Shown piece after piece: positions 26,787-34,413 of a stretch of DNA of 64,000 nucleotides (within the stretch, counting starts at the first letter, position 1; the number at the start of each line of letters is the position of its first letter). The DNA lies in assembly GCF_027947595.1 (NCBI RefSeq), contig NZ_CP116257.1, forward strand, positions 5,341,501 through 5,405,500, read 5' to 3'. The notes beneath the pieces were generated by a model. It was not told where the DNA came from. It did not search any database and worked only from the letters and a program-made list of their open reading frames with translations. The stretch comes from Streptomyces lienomycini (GTDB lineage: Bacteria; Actinomycetota; Actinomycetes; Streptomycetales; Streptomycetaceae). A program made the translations under genes and the position numbers.

Positions 26787-27781
26787 CGGGCGCCCTCCTC
26801 GTAGTGCACCCAGCGCTTTTGGGACCAGAACAGCACGGCGGTGACCAGGGCGACGGCGACCAGCAGCATCCACGCCATGGCGGAAGCCAGGCCCATGCGG
26901 CTGTTCTCGAAGCCCTGGACGTACAGGTAGCAGGTGTAGACCATCGTGCCGTCCGCGGGACCGCAGGCGTTGCCTCCGGCGCCGCCGCCGACGATGTAGG
27001 CCGAGCTGAAGATCTGGAAGGAGTGGATGGTCTCCAGCAGGACGTTGAAGAAGAGGACCGGGGAGATCATCGGCAGGGTGATGTTCCAGAACTGCCGCGC
27101 CTTCCCCGCGCCGTCCACGTCGGCCGCCTCGTACAGTTCGCGCGGCACCTGCTTGAGACCGGCCAGGAAGATCACCATGGGGGCGCCGAACTGCCAGACG
27201 GTGAGCGCCACCAGGCTGTAGATGATCAGCTCCGGGTCGCCGGTCCAGCCGCCGGCGTCGATCCCGAAGAGCTGCTGCGTACGGTCGACGACGGCGTCGT
27301 CCGAGAAGATCGCCTTCCACACGATGGCGACGGACACGCTCGCGCCGATCAGTGACGGCGCGTAGAACGCGGCCCGGTAGAAGGCCTGTCCGCGCCGCTT
27401 CTGGGCCAGCAGCAGGGCGACGCCGAGCGCCGCGACCAGCTTGACCGGCGTGCCGACGACCACGTACCAGAGGGTGATCCTGACCGAGTGGCGCCAGCGC
27501 GGGTCGCCGAACATCTCGGAGAAGTTGTCCAGGCCGATCCACCTGGGTGCGTCGAACAGGTTGTAGTCGGTGAAGGCGAAGTAGAGCGAGGCGACCATCG
27601 GGCCGGCCGTCAGCAGCAGGAATCCGGCGATCCAGGGGGACATGAAGAGGTAGCCGGCCAGGTTCTCCCGGCGGCCCCGCCGTTTCAGCCCGGCGGGGCG
27701 CGGGGACTTCACCGGGCCGTGCCGCGGCTCGGGGTCCGCCCGGCCCTCCGGCGCGGGGGCGTGTGTCACGGCGCTTCCCAT
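26783..27781 (-). CDS. Carbohydrate ABC transporter permease (MalF-like)
   Basis: First membrane subunit, 332 aa. After a charged 40-residue head, helices begin with ENLAGYLFMSPWIAGFLLLT. The EAA loop is YEAADVDGAGKARQFWNITLPM near residues 225-246. An unusual loop between helices 5 and 6 contains GGGAGGNACGPADGTMVYTC, Gly-rich with two Cys. The ATG at 27781 overlaps the binding-protein stop by one base (TGATG). The operon order binding protein, MalF, MalG, DUF624 is standard for CUT1 systems. Confidence 0.93.
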   Translation of the reverse strand: MGSAVTHAPAPEGRADPEPRHGPVKSPRPAGLKRRGRRENLAGYLFMSPWIAGFLLLTAGPMVASLYFAFTDYNLFDAPRWIGLDNFSEMFGDPRWRHSVRITLWYVVVGTPVKLVAALGVALLLAQKRRGQAFYRAAFYAPSLIGASVSVAIVWKAIFSDDAVVDRTQQLFGIDAGGWTGDPELIIYSLVALTVWQFGAPMVIFLAGLKQVPRELYEAADVDGAGKARQFWNITLPMISPVLFFNVLLETIHSFQIFSSAYIVGGGAGGNACGPADGTMVYTCYLYVQGFENSRMGLASAMAWMLLVAVALVTAVLFWSQKRWVHYEEGAR

Positions 27782-29082
27782 CAGCCGGCGAGTGCCGTCT
27801 TCGACTCGGTGAAGAACTGCTTGACGGCCTCCTCGACGGACCGTGACCCCAGCGCCATCTCCTCGGCGATGCGCAGGAACGCGGCCTCGCAGATGTCGGC
27901 CCCGTTCGGGTGCGGGGTGATCCGCTCCAGGACGCCGGCCGCGACGAGCGACTCCTCGTAGGCGGCGATGGCCTTGTTGACCGGGTCGGTCGGCTCGTAG
28001 GCGTCGTACTGGGCCTGCGTCGTGGGGACGCCCCGGTCGTAGCCCATGATCTTGGCGACCTCGGGGTCGTGGACCATGAAGTCGATGAACTGGGCGACCT
28101 CCTTGGGATGTTCGGTGCGCTTGTAGCCGCTGAGCATCAGGGAGCCGAGGTACTGCCCGGTCCGCTTGCCGTCCGTGGTGGGGATCGGCGCGAGCCCGTA
28201 CTCGCTCTTGCCCTCGGAGGTGTAGCGGACGGTGAAGTTGTCCCAGGTGAACTCGCTGCCGGCCAACTCCGCGGAGAGCGCCGACTTGGGCTTGATCTGG
28301 GCGACCTTCTTGGCGTCGGCGAACAGGCCGGACTTCACCCCCTTCTCCGCCTTGGTCCACCACGAGGTCAGGTCCGCCTCGGTGAAGCCGAGCCCGTCCT
28401 CGGTGAAGAAGGCCTTGCCGTTCTGGCGCAGGTACAGGTCGTAGAGGTACATGACGCCGTACATTCCGCTGTCCCCGGCGCGACCGGTCCTGTCGCGGAC
28501 CTTCGTCATCGCCGCGTCGAAGTCGTCCCACGTCCAGCCCTGTTCCGGCTTGACACCGGCCCGGGTGTAGACGGGCTTGTCGATGACCAGGGCCATGGAG
28601 TTCGAACCGACGGGCACGCCGAGGAGTTTGCCGTCGATCTCGCCGAACTTCTCCAGTCCCGCGCGGAATCCGTCCATGGAGAGGTTTCCCGCCTTCACCT
28701 GTCCGCCCAGGTCGAGCAGGACATTCTTGGCGTCGTATTTGCGGAGAAACCCGATGGCATTCTGGAAGACGTCCGGCGGATTTCCTCCGGATGCCTGGGT
28801 GTTGAACTTCTTCCAGAAGTCCGTATACGGCTGAAAGTCGGTCTTGACCTTGATCTTCGGATACTTCTTCTCGAAGAGCGCGATGGTCTTGTTGATGCGT
28901 TCCGCCCGGTCCTCGGCACCCCACCACGAGTAACGGATCGTCACCGTTCCGTCCCCCGAGCCGCTGCCGCCGCCACACGCGGTGGCCGTGGCCCCCAGGC
29001 CCGCGACGGCCAGCGAGGCCCCGGCCGCCTTGAGGACCGTCCGCCTCCCGGCCTGCCGCTCCGCATTCCCGCCCTGCTGCAT
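27781..29082 (-). CDS. Extracellular sugar-binding lipoprotein of an ABC importer
   Basis: A 433-aa solute-binding protein of the MalE/CUT1 type. The signal has twin arginines in GRRTVLKAAGASLAVAGLG and a lipobox ending ATAC at about residue 36, so Tat export and lipid anchoring are likely. The mature part has SWWGAEDRAERINKTIALFE, and FGEIDGKLLGVPVGSNSMAL in the hinge region. ATG 29082 has GGGGAGG upstream. The substrate is unknown. Family members bind oligosaccharides such as cellobiose or xylobiose. Two LacI-type operator-like palindromes lie 33-57 bp upstream of the start. Confidence 0.93.
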   Translation of the reverse strand: MQQGGNAERQAGRRTVLKAAGASLAVAGLGATATACGGGSGSGDGTVTIRYSWWGAEDRAERINKTIALFEKKYPKIKVKTDFQPYTDFWKKFNTQASGGNPPDVFQNAIGFLRKYDAKNVLLDLGGQVKAGNLSMDGFRAGLEKFGEIDGKLLGVPVGSNSMALVIDKPVYTRAGVKPEQGWTWDDFDAAMTKVRDRTGRAGDSGMYGVMYLYDLYLRQNGKAFFTEDGLGFTEADLTSWWTKAEKGVKSGLFADAKKVAQIKPKSALSAELAGSEFTWDNFTVRYTSEGKSEYGLAPIPTTDGKRTGQYLGSLMLSGYKRTEHPKEVAQFIDFMVHDPEVAKIMGYDRGVPTTQAQYDAYEPTDPVNKAIAAYEESLVAAGVLERITPHPNGADICEAAFLRIAEEMALGSRSVEEAVKQFFTESKTALAG

Positions 29083-29114
29083 ACGAGCCTCCCCGCGACA
29101 TCGCGATCGCCACA

Positions 29115-29139
29115 TGAATCGTTTCAAGTAAGCGCTTGC
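29115..29139 (-). promoter_or_regulatory. Two LacI-type operator-like palindromes before the sugar ABC operon
   Basis: TGAATCGTTTCA (29115-29126) and GTAAGCGCTTGC (29128-29139) lie end to end. The second is palindromic but for one position and resembles sites bound by LacI-family regulators of sugar genes in Streptomyces. No LacI gene is in the window, so the regulator would act from elsewhere. Confidence 0.55.
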
Positions 29140-29497
29140 TGGCACAAGGTACGAAGGGCCCGGGGGCGCGTCAATGATTCGGACAGGAATTGCCGGGCGG
29201 GGGCGCGACCGGTCAAGACCGTCCTTCCCGGCGAGCCGTTCGGAGGGGCGGGGAAACACCCAGGTCGGCATGGCGCGACCGACCGGTCGAACGCCGGCGG
29301 CCACCCGGAGGGCCGCACAGCCGAAGGTCACGGTTGGATGAACACGGCGCAAGCGGAATGCCCGCACGGGACGCGTCGGCCAGCGGGGCGGACACGCGCA
29401 GGTATCCCCCGCACTCGGCCGCGTGCCGTACACGGCCCCGCGCGCCCGTACGCCGGTGCGAACCCGCACGCTCCCGCACTCGCACCCGCACGGCAAA
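29140..29497. other. Non-coding interval upstream of the sugar ABC operon
   Basis: I see no credible gene here. Open frames in this stretch lack ribosome sites and family similarity. It is AT-richer near 29100-29200, fitting a promoter, and otherwise GC-rich without clear structure. Confidence 0.5.
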
Positions 29498-29529
29498 GCG
29501 GCCCGGCTCACGATCGTGAGCCGGGCCGC
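29498..29529 (-). terminator. Perfect 32-bp palindrome terminating tRNA-Val copy 2
   Basis: GCGGCCCGGCTCACGA is followed directly by its reverse complement. It lies 12 bp after the tRNA 3' end on the minus strand and should form a long stem. Confidence 0.8.
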
Positions 29530-29541
29530 CTGATGATCCGG

Positions 29542-29613
29542 TGGGCGATACTGGGTTCGAACCAGTGACCTCTTCGGTGTGAACGAAGCGCTCTCCCACT
29601 GAGCTAATCGCCC
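29542..29613 (-). tRNA. tRNA-Val (anticodon CAC), second copy
   Basis: This copy is identical over all 72 nt to the one at 24305-24376, with acceptor GGGCGAT/ATCGCCC and anticodon loop TTCACAC. CCA is not encoded. A TAATGT hexamer at 29627-29632 is a suitable -10 element 13 bp upstream. Confidence 0.97.
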
Positions 29614-29691
29614 GGACGCAGGAAGAACATTACCCCATGTCAGGGGCGCCCGTGACCAGCGGGGGCCGCGACGGCGCACCCCCGCGGGCGC

Positions 29692-30144
29692 TCACTGGTC
29701 CTTGATCTTCCAGGGCAGTTCAAGGCCGAACTTCCACAGGTAGATCCCGGCCAGCACGGCGATGATCACCACCCCGATCGAGGTCAGGATGATGTTCCGG
29801 CGGCGCACCTTGGGGTCGAGGGCACGCTGCGCCGCCTCGGTGACCTTGCGCTTGGTCCAGCGCAGGACGAGCTGGGCCCAGACGAACTCGGTCGCCCAGA
29901 TCGCCATGCCGCCGAAGATCACGACCCAGCCCGGCCCGGGCAGCACCAGCATGGCGACACCGGCCACCACGACCGCGAGTCCGACGACGAAGACGCCGAC
30001 CTGCCAGCTCAGGTGCAGGGCACGGCGGGCCTTGACGAATTCCGGTGCCCGCGAACCGAGCGCCCGCTCGGCCGTGGCCTCGTCCGTCCCCGTACGGTCT
30101 GCCGCCACGGCTGCCTCGCCGGGCTTGTTACTCCCCGTGTTCAT
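29692..30144 (-). CDS. TIGR02611-type transmembrane protein (PGPGW family)
   Basis: A 150-aa product with three predicted helices. The central motif VLPGPGWVVIFGGMAIWATEF is diagnostic for the small family. Helices lie at residues 50-75 and 75-93, with a C-terminal one (IILTSIGVVIIAVLAGIYLW) near 120-140. ATG 30144 has no ribosome site, and TAGTGT lies 8 nt upstream, so a leaderless message is likely. An in-frame ATG 33 bp upstream is less likely because that promoter would fall inside it. The function is unknown. It is divergent from ssgB. Confidence 0.85.
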   Translation of the reverse strand: MNTGSNKPGEAAVAADRTGTDEATAERALGSRAPEFVKARRALHLSWQVGVFVVGLAVVVAGVAMLVLPGPGWVVIFGGMAIWATEFVWAQLVLRWTKRKVTEAAQRALDPKVRRRNIILTSIGVVIIAVLAGIYLWKFGLELPWKIKDQ

Positions 30145-30152
30145 ACGGCCAA

Positions 30153-30158
30153 ACACTA
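30153..30158 (-). promoter_or_regulatory. Candidate leaderless -10 (TAGTGT) for the PGPGW gene
   Basis: TAGTGT lies 8 nt before ATG 30144 and no ribosome site is present. Confidence 0.4.
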
Positions 30159-30250
30159 CCGGAGCGAAACCTGTCACCGGAATGGGCGTACGACCCGAAC
30201 GATCTCTCGGCCGGAAGAGTTACGTAAACACACGCAAAACACTCAGAGGG

Positions 30251-30274
30251 GTTTACAACGGCACCGTAGGTGGC
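30251..30274 (+). promoter_or_regulatory. Candidate stress-sigma (SigH-like) promoter of ssgB
   Basis: GTTT at 30251 and GGTGGC at 30269 are separated by 14 bp, approximating the SigB/SigH pattern GTTT-N14-16-GGGTAT. SigH control of ssgB is reported in S. coelicolor. The exact hexamers here are my reading. A ~60-nt leader to ATG 30336 would result. Confidence 0.4.
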
Positions 30275-30335
30275 ATGTCGATTTCGCCGACGTGCGAATC
30301 CCCGAGCGCACACTGAGCGAAAGGCCCTGGCGCTT

Positions 30336-30749
30336 ATGAACACCACGGTCAGCTGCGAGCTGCACCTGCGCCTCGTTGTGTCGAGCGAGTCCTCCCTGCC
30401 TGTCCCCGCAGGCCTGCGGTACGACACGGCCGACCCCTACGCCGTGCACGCCACCTTCCACACCGGAGCCGAGGAGACCGTCGAGTGGGTGTTCGCCCGC
30501 GACCTCCTCGCCGAAGGTCTCCACCGTCCCACCGGGACCGGCGACGTCCGTGTCTGGCCGTCCCGCAGTCACGGCCAGGGCGTCGTGTGCATCGCTCTCA
30601 GCTCCCCGGAGGGCGAGGCACTGCTCGAGGCCCCGGCGCGGGCCCTGGAGTCCTTCCTGAAGCGCACAGACGCCGCCGTGCCCCCCGGCACGGAGCACCG
30701 GCACTTCGATCTCGATCAGGAGCTCTCGCACATCCTGGCGGAAAGCTAG
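30336..30749 (+). CDS. ssgB: Sporulation-specific cell division protein SsgB
   Basis: SsgA-like protein of 137 aa required for sporulation septation, where it positions FtsZ together with SsgA. The product begins MNTTVSCELHLRLVVSSESS and contains GLRYDTADPYAVHATFHTGA and WVFARDLLAEGL, matching the family throughout its length. ATG 30336 has GAAAGG 12 nt upstream, a rather long spacing. SsgB is nearly invariant among streptomycetes, so it places the organism firmly in that group. The gene stands alone, divergent from the PGPGW gene. Confidence 0.97.
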   Translation: MNTTVSCELHLRLVVSSESSLPVPAGLRYDTADPYAVHATFHTGAEETVEWVFARDLLAEGLHRPTGTGDVRVWPSRSHGQGVVCIALSSPEGEALLEAPARALESFLKRTDAAVPPGTEHRHFDLDQELSHILAES

Positions 30750-31027
30750 GGCGGGGCCCCGCGTGAAGCCGCCCGTCGCCGTCGACTCGGGGTGACGGCA
30801 CGGGCTCGGACAACCGCATACGGCACACACCGGCGTCGTCGCCGCGGACCTCCGCGGCGGCGGCGCCGTCGTGTGCGACGCCTCGGGGAACGAAGGCCGG
30901 CCGGTCACCGTTGTAGAGGCAACCGACGGCCGGGAGAGGATCACGGCCGATTCGCCCGCCGCCGGAGCCACTACCATCGGCCAGCATCGGCGGGCGCCCG
31001 CCCGACCCCCAGGCCAGGGAGCGAAAC

Positions 31028-31588
31028 GTGCTGATCACCCACGACACCCGGTGCGCGCTCGACACCGTGGTGGATCTGGTGAACACCGTGCCGGAGGACG
31101 AATCGGCTCCGGACGGGCTGCCGGACGTCGCGACCCTGCAGGAATTCGTGGGAACGCATGAGATCAGCGACGTCGGAGTGCTCTCGGCGCTCGATCTCTC
31201 GGCGGTGCGCAGGGTCCGCGGGCGGTTCGCGGCGGTCTTCGCCGCCCCCGACGCCCGGACCGCCGCGGGGTTGATCAACGACCTGGTCGCCGCCGCCGGC
31301 ACCACGCCCCGGCTCACCGACCACGACGGCTACGACTGGCACATCCACTACTTCGCGCCCGGCGCCTCCGTCGCGGACCATCTCACCGCGGACTGCGGGA
31401 TGGCCCTGGCGTTCTTCGTGGTCGCCGGGGAGCAGGAGCGGCTGCGGCGGTGCGAGGCGCCGGACTGCCGACGGGCCTTCGTCGATCTCTCCCGGAACCG
31501 CTCGCGCCGGTACTGCGACAGTCGCACCTGCGGAAACCGCTTGCACGTGGCGGCCTACCGGGCCCGGCGCAAGGAGGCGGCGGGCTGA
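31028..31588 (+). CDS. CGNR zinc-finger protein with ABATE domain, probable transcriptional regulator
   Basis: A 186-aa product. The N-terminal ~130 residues form an ABATE (stress-induced) domain, with DTRCALDTVVDLVNTVP at the start. The C-terminal zinc finger has Cys residues in RRCEAPDCRRAFVDLS and RRYCDSRTCGNRLHVAAYR, which includes the CGNR signature. Such proteins are putative DNA-binding regulators. The start is GTG 31028 with AGGGAG upstream. No target is evident. The 278 bp before it hold no recognised element. Confidence 0.9.
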   Translation: MLITHDTRCALDTVVDLVNTVPEDESAPDGLPDVATLQEFVGTHEISDVGVLSALDLSAVRRVRGRFAAVFAAPDARTAAGLINDLVAAAGTTPRLTDHDGYDWHIHYFAPGASVADHLTADCGMALAFFVVAGEQERLRRCEAPDCRRAFVDLSRNRSRRYCDSRTCGNRLHVAAYRARRKEAAG

Positions 31589-31674
31589 CGCCGTTCACGG
31601 ACCGAACGGCCGCCGCCGGTGCACGGAGGGCGACGCGGCCCCCGGCGGGTGGCGCCGGGGAGCGCGGGTACGGC

Positions 31675-31854
31675 TCACAGCAACAGCAGATCGTGCAACG
31701 AAGCCATGAGCAGCAGACACCCGATCACCGCAAGGAAGATCATGAGCGGTGGCTGGGAAAGGGCGAAGAGGCAGCCGCGTGGTTCGTCCTGCGTCCGCGC
31801 GGTTTCGCTCTGTCTCGTGTCCAGCTGGGAATCCAGCTGAGTGGTGTCCGGCAT
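31675..31854 (-). CDS. Small single-pass membrane protein, 59 aa
   Basis: ATG 31854 to TGA at 31675. The product begins MPDTTQLDSQLDTRQSE, has a short charged head, and then one hydrophobic helix PPLMIFLAVIGCLLLM followed by ASLHDLLLL at the C-terminus. It is too short for many gene finders. There is only a weak GGCGAG upstream of the ATG. Codon use fits coding sequence moderately. It lies convergent to the CGNR gene. The function is unknown, but a membrane-inserted microprotein is the best description. Confidence 0.6.
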   Translation of the reverse strand: MPDTTQLDSQLDTRQSETARTQDEPRGCLFALSQPPLMIFLAVIGCLLLMASLHDLLLL

Positions 31855-32052
31855 CTCGCCGCGATGATGACGCAGCGGGCGTGGCCTGCGCGATCAACAC
31901 GCCCGTGACGACCGGGAGTTCGTTGAATGTCGCAATCTCCGGTCGGATCGTGATCATTCCGGAGCGGGGACTGTCGGCCTGGGACCGCTGTGTCGTTGCG
32001 GGGCCGTGTCGATTCGGTGCGGTGTCGATGGGGTGCGGGACGGCGCCCGCTG

Positions 32053-32514
32053 TCATATCCCGTGCTTCTTGAGGATGGCCTCGATGTCGCTGAAGTCGTC
32101 GTCACCGCCCCGCGGCGCCTTCGCCGGCCGGGCCGCGGGTCGCGCGGGATCGGCGGACGGGCGGGAGCCCGAACCGAGGGAGGGCGCGGAGGCGTCCGGG
32201 GCCACCGCGTCACGCTGTGCGGCGGCCCGGGCGGCCTTGCGCTCCTTGCGGGTGCCACCGCGGCGGCGCTCCACCGCGCGTGTGGTCATGAAGAGCACCC
32301 AGGCGACGCCCAGCACTCCGAAGCCGGCCCAGGCCACCGGGCTGAAGGCGGTGTCGGCCAGCCACTCGACGACCCCGGTCATCACCAGGCCGATCGGGAC
32401 CAGCGAGTAGGCGGCGACACGGGCGGCGGTGAGGAAACGCCTGCGGTACGCGGTGACCGCCGCGATGCCCAGGCCCGCCGCGGACACCGCGGAGCAGACG
32501 GTCTCGGCAATCAT
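32053..32514 (-). CDS. Membrane protein of unknown function with conserved C-terminal motif
   Basis: A 153-aa product from ATG 32514, preceded by GGAGG. Three helices are predicted in the first 85 residues, including RVAAYSLVPIGLVMTGVVEW and AWAGFGVLGVAWVLFMTT. The following region is basic (RRRGGTRKERKAARAAA), then Pro/Ser-rich. The end, DDDFSDIEAILKKHGI, is compact and acidic and looks like a conserved peptide tag or interaction motif. No enzymatic motif is visible. Confidence 0.83.
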   Translation of the reverse strand: MIAETVCSAVSAAGLGIAAVTAYRRRFLTAARVAAYSLVPIGLVMTGVVEWLADTAFSPVAWAGFGVLGVAWVLFMTTRAVERRRGGTRKERKAARAAAQRDAVAPDASAPSLGSGSRPSADPARPAARPAKAPRGGDDDFSDIEAILKKHGI

Positions 32515-32706
32515 CCGGTCCTCCAGGGCTGGGCTCGGTCGGGCATGGCTGCTTCGTCCCTTCCATCCTGCACCGTCCCCCCGCCGTGAGGCCATGCCGC
32601 GGCCCCCGAGATCAGGGAGATCTCCGGGTCGGCTCCTCCGGAGGTGCCGGTGCGCCGAGTACGACGCCGGTTGGGGTGCCGTCCGGTGGGCTGGGAGGAT
32701 GGGGGC

Positions 32707-33231
32707 ATGAGCGACTCCTCCCCCGCCCGCCCCGTCGTGCCCGTCCTCGACGTCTGGTGCGAGCTCCAGTGTCCGGACTGCCGCACCGCCCTGGACGACC
32801 TCCGTGCCCTGCGCGCCCGCTACGGCGACCGCCTGGAGGTGCGGCTGCGGCACTTCCCGCTGGAGAAGCACAAGCACTCCTTCGCCGCAGCGCAGGCCGC
32901 CGAGGAGGCCGCGGCCCAGGGTCGGGGCTGGCCGTACGCGGAGGCCGTGCTGGACCGGGTCGCGGAGCTGGACCGCGACGGCGAACCCTTCCTGGTCGAG
33001 GTGGCCCGGGAGCTGGGACTGGACGCGGAGGAGTTCGACACGGCGCTCATCGACGGCCGGCACATCCTGATCGTCGACGCCGACCAGGCCGAGGGCAAGG
33101 CGATCGGCGTGACCGGAACCCCCACGTACGTGATCGACGGGGAGCGTCTCGACGGCGGCAAGAGCCAGGAGGGGCTGCGCGAGCGCGTCGAGGAGATCGC
33201 GGACCGGCTGCTGACCGAGGGACGGGGCTGA
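32707..33231 (+). CDS. DsbA-family thiol oxidoreductase-like protein
   Basis: A 174-aa cytosolic thioredoxin-fold protein of the DsbA/FrnE type. The active site CPDC lies at residues 22-25 after the first strand (VPVLDVWCEL). A helical insertion domain follows, and the cis-Pro region GVTGTPTYVIDGERLDGGKS comes near the end. No signal peptide is present, so the protein is probably cytoplasmic. ATG 32707 has GGGAGGA upstream. The substrate is unknown. The gene is divergent from the membrane protein at 32053-32514. Confidence 0.9.
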   Translation: MSDSSPARPVVPVLDVWCELQCPDCRTALDDLRALRARYGDRLEVRLRHFPLEKHKHSFAAAQAAEEAAAQGRGWPYAEAVLDRVAELDRDGEPFLVEVARELGLDAEEFDTALIDGRHILIVDADQAEGKAIGVTGTPTYVIDGERLDGGKSQEGLRERVEEIADRLLTEGRG

Positions 33232-33234
33232 GGG

Positions 33235-33530
33235 GCCGGGTCCGGCGGCGGTTCATGGGCGGGCGCGGCCCGGTTCTCGAGGCGGGCATGTCCCCGGTTC
33301 CCGGTCCACGGGTCGGGCGCGGCCCGGTTCGCGGGGCGAGCGCGGGGCCCGGTTCACCGAGCGGGCATGTCCCCGGTCCACGGAGCGGGTGCGGCCCGCT
33401 TCACCCAGCGGGCATGTCCCCGGTTCCCGATCCACGGCGCGGGCGCGGTCCGGATGACCTGGCGGACATGCCCGGGTCACGGAGCGGGTAGGGCCCGCTT
33501 CACCGAGTGGGCGCGGTCCGGTGCCGGGCG
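33235..33530. repeat. Degenerate GC-rich tandem repeat array
   Basis: A motif of the type GCGGGCATGTCCCCGGT followed by CCACGG-AGCGGG and GCGGCCCGcTTCA recurs about four to five times with substitutions and small indels. Exact or near-exact GCGGGCATGTCCCCGG copies start near 33282, 33361 and 33409, and a weaker one near 33462. Unit lengths vary (about 50-80 bp). It lies in the 306-bp gap between the DsbA-like gene and the GNAT gene, which otherwise contains no gene. Confidence 0.75.
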
Positions 33531-33537
33531 CGCGCGG

Positions 33538-34362
33538 TCACAGCAGCGGCTTGAAGTAGCCGTACCGCGTGGTTCCGTAGCCGAGCGACTCGTAGAGCCG
33601 CTCGGCGGCGGTGTTGCCCGCGAAGACGTTGAGGCCGATCAGCGGCCGCCCGGCGGTGATCGCCTCGGACTCGGCCAGCAGCATCAGGGTCCGGCCGTGT
33701 CCCCGGCCGCGGTGGGCCGCGTCGGCCTCGACGTCGAAGACGAAGGCCCGGTCCTCCCGCAGGGCCAGCCAGAGGATGCCGACCCGCTCGCCCTCGTGTT
33801 CCAGTACGCGGAACAGCATGTTCTCGGTGTCCAGCCCGCGGGGCAGCAGCACTTCGTGATCGCGGCGGGCCTTGGCGTACGCGTCGGCCTCGGGCACGCC
33901 CCGTTCGATCCAGGTCCTGGCGTACTGCTCCGACTCGTAAGCCTGCCAGGCGGTGAAGTCCTCCGGTGTCATGGGCCGTGCGCGGCTGCCCGCGGGCAGG
34001 GCGGGCGGGGTGTCGCCGAGGGGCTTGGTCATGGTGCGGTTGCGCAGGGCGTAGCCGAGCGCCTGTGCGAGCCGTACACCCGGCTCGGTGTCACCGGGGA
34101 CGCCCGCCTCGATCTGCCGGCAGCCCCAGCCGCGCGCGACCTCCTCGGCGGCGAGCGCGGCCACCGTGCCCCGGCCGCGCCGACGGTCCGGTTCGTCGAT
34201 GCGCAGCTCGCGGATCACGGCCACCGAGTCGCCGAGGGCGGGCGAGGTGCCGAGGTGCAGCACACCGACGGGGCGGCTGTTCACGCACACCTGGTAATAG
34301 CGTGTACGGGTTCCGTCGGCGGCGCGCTGGAGCGGCTCGGTCGGCCGCAGGGTCGTGGTCAT
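33538..34362 (-). CDS. Protein with two GNAT acetyltransferase domains
   Basis: A 274-aa protein with two GNAT folds. The N-terminal one has RELRIDEPDRRRGRGTVAAL, and the C-terminal one has FDVEADAAHRGRGHGRTLML (RGRGHG acetyl-CoA loop) and LNVFAGNTAAERLYESLGY. The arrangement resembles mycothiol synthase-type tandem GNATs, but the linker and substrate residues do not allow that assignment. ATG 34362 is chosen; a start 18 bp upstream is open. TAGAAC lies 7 nt before it and there is no ribosome site, so it may be leaderless. Confidence 0.87.
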   Translation of the reverse strand: MTTTLRPTEPLQRAADGTRTRYYQVCVNSRPVGVLHLGTSPALGDSVAVIRELRIDEPDRRRGRGTVAALAAEEVARGWGCRQIEAGVPGDTEPGVRLAQALGYALRNRTMTKPLGDTPPALPAGSRARPMTPEDFTAWQAYESEQYARTWIERGVPEADAYAKARRDHEVLLPRGLDTENMLFRVLEHEGERVGILWLALREDRAFVFDVEADAAHRGRGHGRTLMLLAESEAITAGRPLIGLNVFAGNTAAERLYESLGYGTTRYGYFKPLL

Positions 34363-34413
34363 CACGGCAGTTCTACCCACCGGGAGCCGCGACGGCAGCC
34401 GAATATCGGCGGG

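Noticed and set aside
29190..29519. Protein-coding frames upstream of the sugar ABC operon
   Set aside because: They lack ribosome sites, have Arg/Gly/Pro-rich shadow composition and run over the tRNA terminator.
24305..29613. Integrated genomic island at tRNA-Val
   Set aside because: No integrase, transposase or attachment-site remnant is present, and the genes have normal composition. Only the duplicated tRNA suggests recombination.
33235..33530. CRISPR array
   Set aside because: Units are degenerate, spacing is irregular and no cas gene is present. Spacers are not unique sequences between identical repeats.
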